From JADMIH01 sp036399775 (lineage in GTDB: Bacteria > Chloroflexota > Chloroflexia > QHBQ01 > JADMIH01): a stretch of DNA of 64,000 nucleotides. This document shows, piece by piece, positions 61,405 through 64,000 of the stretch; the stretch's first letter is position 1; every line of letters begins with the position of its first letter. The position numbers were made by a program, and so were the translations under genes. Location: contig DASWMJ010000095.1 of NCBI GenBank assembly GCA_036399775.1, forward strand, positions 24,614 to 88,613. The letters run 5' to 3'. Below the pieces are notes generated by a model. The model saw only the letters and a list, made by a program, of their open reading frames with translations. It made no database searches and was not told the DNA's origin.

Positions 61405-61681
61405 ACGACTCCTTGTAAATGAGAATGGCCCTGGAAAGATAACGTACAGGTGCGTGTAGCGGATTAGCTATATAACCATGCAGAGTAGCACGCAGAGCCA
61501 CAGTCAAGAAACTACCACAACTGCGATTGTACCTTAAATAAGCTAACGTCCGCAAGCAACTCCATCTTACACAGCTTACGCAACTATTAACGTTCGGCCT
61601 GGCGCGCTGGATACAAGGGCGTAAAACGTGACGCGTGAGGACTGAATCATAGGGCAGAGGCATACGTTTTCAACAGAGAAA

Positions 61682-62557
61682 TCAAGTCCACTGGCTAGAT
61701 TCAGCCTCAACCAATTTCAGCTTGAACAGGCCATGTTCAAAGAAGGGTCTATCGCCTACTCTCGAAGCATATGGAAAGATTGCCAGGGTGGCGACAAATC
61801 TAATCAGCCACAATAACGCGGGATTAGGCCACTCTTCATCTAGAAGCCCCCGTTGTGCCCTATAACCCTGCAGAAAGGCGTGTCTTATCGCGGGGTCCTC
61901 GCGTAGTTCTCGATCCCATAACTTGCCTAGCTCCCAGTGCGAGTCGCCTACCCCGGCGCGCTCGAAATCAATAACTACTACCTGCCCTGTATCACGCCTG
62001 CGAAAGATATTGCGCTTCCCAAAGTCATTCTGTAGCAAGACGGGTGGCGTGTCATAATTACTGAGTTCCTCTAAGACTCGCAAGCGGACTGCGGCCCAGA
62101 CCTTTGTGGCGCGCTCATGTATTTCCGGAAAGCTGTTTAGCCTCGCAAGTCGTTCATCTACGTGCGAAAGGGGAGGAGGCGACTGCTCCAGCACCGGCGA
62201 GGTAGGAGCAGAGTGAAGGTAGGCCATCAGCTTGCCGGATATTGCCGCTACCGGCATGTCAAACTCAATGGGGTCAAGCTCAATCCATGGGAATGCCTGC
62301 CACGCCAGGCTACCTTTGACATCAGATTGCTCAGGTAATATCGTCGGAAGCTTTGCATCATAATTGCTTAGTAGCCGGAGCACTTCCCGTTCAGTCTCAA
62401 ACCCACTGGCCGATGCATAGATTTTGATGAATAGCCGCCTCGTAGCAAGATGTACAGAAGCATGGCGATTGGCAGAACCTCTTAGCCTGGGTAGTAACTC
62501 CACTACTCCTGTCGGGAAAGCGGTCTGCAATGCAGCACGTACAGACACATCGTCCAT
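61682..62557 (-). CDS. Aminoglycoside-phosphotransferase-fold kinase
   Basis: A 291-residue protein from the ATG at 62557, five bases after the stop of the upstream gene. The longer frame upstream overlaps that gene and lacks family sequence. The APH fold is shown by 'RRLFIKIYASASGFETEREV' (ATP-binding Lys and Glu), the catalytic loop 'PVLLQNDFGKRNIFRRRD' (QND in place of HGD, with the Asn kept) and the metal aspartate in 'VVVIDFERAGVGDSHWELG'. Such kinases phosphorylate sugars, amino alcohols or antibiotics; the substrate here is not known. Its 277-base downstream gap (61405-61681) shows nothing recognisable. Confidence 0.8.
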   Translation of the reverse strand: MDDVSVRAALQTAFPTGVVELLPRLRGSANRHASVHLATRRLFIKIYASASGFETEREVLRLLSNYDAKLPTILPEQSDVKGSLAWQAFPWIELDPIEFDMPVAAISGKLMAYLHSAPTSPVLEQSPPPLSHVDERLARLNSFPEIHERATKVWAAVRLRVLEELSNYDTPPVLLQNDFGKRNIFRRRDTGQVVVIDFERAGVGDSHWELGKLWDRELREDPAIRHAFLQGYRAQRGLLDEEWPNPALLWLIRFVATLAIFPYASRVGDRPFFEHGLFKLKLVEAESSQWT

Positions 62558-62562
62558 ACGCA

Positions 62563-63666
62563 CTACTCTATTGCGAACGTCCCGTTTACCATGCAATGGT
62601 CGCTGCCGTGCCGGGTACAGTCTACTGACGTTTTGAGGGGCGTGACATTGGGGCTGCTGAATTGGTAGTCTATGCGCAGCACCGGGAGGGCCTTGCTCAT
62701 GAAGGAGGCCGGCCCCCATGTGTTCCCTAGACCTGTGCCCACGCGCTTGTGCGCGTCGCGCAACCCAACTGCTAGTTCATTGTAAGCAGGCTCTCGCTCC
62801 GTCACGTTGAAGTCGCCTACCAGCAGCAAGTTGTCCCCTCTCCTCAAGGCGGCTTCCACAAAATCACGTGTAGCCTCGATGCGCATGTCGCGCTTGGCGG
62901 TCGCATAGCACGTCAGCGACGCGCAGTTCCGCCCGGACGTTGAAGGCGGCGACGGGTGCGCCACGACCACCAGCACGGTGCGCCCCGCTCCCAGGTCCAG
63001 CCGTGCCCACATCACACGCGGGATGTCCCATATGTCTCTTGGATTCTCTACTATGCCGTGCTCGAGGATGGGATAGACGCTTAGCAGCGCCATGCCGGTA
63101 GCCGCTTCGTTCGGGTTGGCCAGGCGGTGGGGATAGACCTCCGCCAGCGCCTGGTCTTCATACAGCCACTCCCAGTCTGCCTCGATGAGCGCCACAACCT
63201 CAGCCGGCCTGGACCGCAGCACAGGGCCAACCCGTTCGGCCTGCTCTCCACCTACGCGCACATTCCAACTCACCACGCTTACCTGGGTAGAGCCTGGGAT
63301 TGGAACGATTACAGGCGCATCCAGCCTGGGGAAGAATCGCAGGCAGAACACGAGGGCGCACGCAATCAACGCCACACGCAGGACCGTCGCCCCACGCATG
63401 AACACGAAAGGCAAGAGAAAGGCAAGAGGCAAGAACAAGTACAGGGCAAAGACCTGCAACAGCGCGAACAACCCCTCCCGTTGCGGGGCCACGACCTGTG
63501 CCAGCGAAACCCCCACGAGCAGCAGCGGATAAAGCGCGGCTACGCCCAGGAAAAAGCGCCTGCGCCCGCTAACTCTCCGTTCCCTGCGGTAATCATAAGG
63601 AAGGATGTAACTGCCGGTAGCCACTTTACCAACTTTCTGAGTTGTCCTGTCGTAGGTAGCGCGCAT
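62563..63666 (-). CDS. Membrane-anchored endonuclease/exonuclease/phosphatase family protein
   Basis: A 367-residue protein from ATG 63666 (a TTG at 63672 is possible). A basic N-terminus is followed by three TM helices (about 40-130: 'FFLGVAALYPLLLVGVSLAQ', 'LYLFLPLAFLLPFVFM', 'VALIACALVFCLRFF'), and the EEP domain occupies about 140-367. Catalytic residues: Asn in 'VVSWNVRVGGEQAERV', Glu in 'VVALIEADWEWLY', 'LLLVGDFNVTEREPAY' and the final Asp-His in 'RHGSDHCMVNGTF'. This layout matches membrane phosphodiesterases or endonuclease-like proteins often found near envelope genes. Substrate unknown. It forms a coupled pair with the kinase gene. Confidence 0.88.
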   Translation of the reverse strand: MRATYDRTTQKVGKVATGSYILPYDYRRERRVSGRRRFFLGVAALYPLLLVGVSLAQVVAPQREGLFALLQVFALYLFLPLAFLLPFVFMRGATVLRVALIACALVFCLRFFPRLDAPVIVPIPGSTQVSVVSWNVRVGGEQAERVGPVLRSRPAEVVALIEADWEWLYEDQALAEVYPHRLANPNEAATGMALLSVYPILEHGIVENPRDIWDIPRVMWARLDLGAGRTVLVVVAHPSPPSTSGRNCASLTCYATAKRDMRIEATRDFVEAALRRGDNLLLVGDFNVTEREPAYNELAVGLRDAHKRVGTGLGNTWGPASFMSKALPVLRIDYQFSSPNVTPLKTSVDCTRHGSDHCMVNGTFAIE

Positions 63667-63828
63667 ATTCAAGTATACCTTCGTAAGTTGCAGTCAGGCT
63701 AATATTGTAAAGGGTATTCCAGGGCAAGGGCATCTAAATCCACATATAAGAGGCTCTATCCAGCAGCAAAACCCACCATCCTTGTCATTCTGAGTACAGC
63801 ACTAACAAAGAAATGTCTGCGTAGGGGC

Positions 63829-63903
63829 GACCCGGTGGGTCGCCCTGGTTGGAGTGTCAAACCAACTTTACGCGTGACCCCTGGCAGGGCGACCCACCGG
63901 GTC
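63829..63903. repeat. Palindromic intergenic repeat (type GACCCGGTGGGTC)
   Basis: Perfect 18-base arms 63829-63846 and 63886-63903; each arm is itself a small GACCC-GGT-GGGTC dyad. A fragment of the GAATCTCGTCCC-type repeat (TTGTCATTCTGAG, 63782-63794) lies just before it. The rest of 63667-64000 has no gene that I can support. Confidence 0.75.
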
Positions 63904-64000
63904 AATGGTGTCGCATTAAAATCAGCCAGACAAGTAGATGACAAGTTTGAGACCATCAGCCACAGCACCCAACCATGATATACGAGACATAGAGGGTGGT

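Overview
The window looks like a chromosomal stretch of a member of the Chloroflexota (inference). Clues are the exported proteins carrying 'YWxxNGG...DGKxYxVQYFER...HPE' repeats, Agl23-type GT-C membrane proteins fused to NHL propellers, NB-ARC/TPR proteins of the kind common in that phylum, many dispersed palindromic intergenic repeats, a leucine T-box and extended -10 promoters. No tRNA, rRNA, CRISPR array or intact insertion sequence was seen.

Layout. 1-3928: end of lysS, a saccharopine-dehydrogenase-type oxidoreductase, a decayed M20 peptidase and a Glu/Leu/Phe/Val dehydrogenase, which together suggest amino-acid catabolism. 3957-15978: an accessory region, visibly more AT-rich in its first part. 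It holds a two-TM protein with a PLD-like soluble domain, an XRE-TPR regulator with operator-like dyads in its leader, an orphan array of ten 40-residue TPRs, a remnant of another TPR protein, an HTH-less paralogue of the regulator, a small secreted protein, and a three-gene operon in which an HTH/NB-ARC STAND ATPase and its TPR sensor are separate, translationally coupled polypeptides followed by a second TPR protein. A TniQ/TnsD-like fragment ends this region. 16140-26980: rarA with a leaderless-type promoter, a giant membrane TPR protein, a GT39-like membrane glycosyltransferase, infC starting at a rare ATC codon, two tandem micro-proteins, a DUF4242 protein and a sulfite-oxidase-type molybdoenzyme.

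27054-44624 is almost entirely on the minus strand and mostly housekeeping: leuS under a near-perfect promoter plus T-box, a Phd/PIN toxin-antitoxin pair, an exported erythromycin-esterase-like protein, tatC, an acyl carrier protein with a duplicated N-terminal extension, an ACP-like protein lacking the phosphopantetheine serine, nusB, an Asp23 protein, accC, a thiamine-binding protein, a DinB protein, fabD, fabH, rpmF, a DUF177 protein, uppP, a flippase-like membrane protein and a GT2 glycosyltransferase.

44692-63666 is a surface-glycan or membrane-glycosylation region: a 1540-residue GT-C protein carrying two PA14-like modules and a six-bladed NHL propeller, a second GT-C protein, a methyltransferase, an exported propeller protein, two Agl23/TIGR03663-type proteins (one with its own NHL propeller), an aminoglycoside-phosphotransferase-fold kinase and a membrane-anchored endonuclease/exonuclease/phosphatase protein. 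With uppP and the flippase-like gene, this suggests lipid-linked sugar handling at the cell envelope.

The strongest candidates for something undescribed are (1) the split STAND module with its TPR satellites and secreted peptide at 5416-15521, (2) the GT-C/PA14/NHL fusions, and (3) the pairing of an ACP with a serine-less ACP-like partner.
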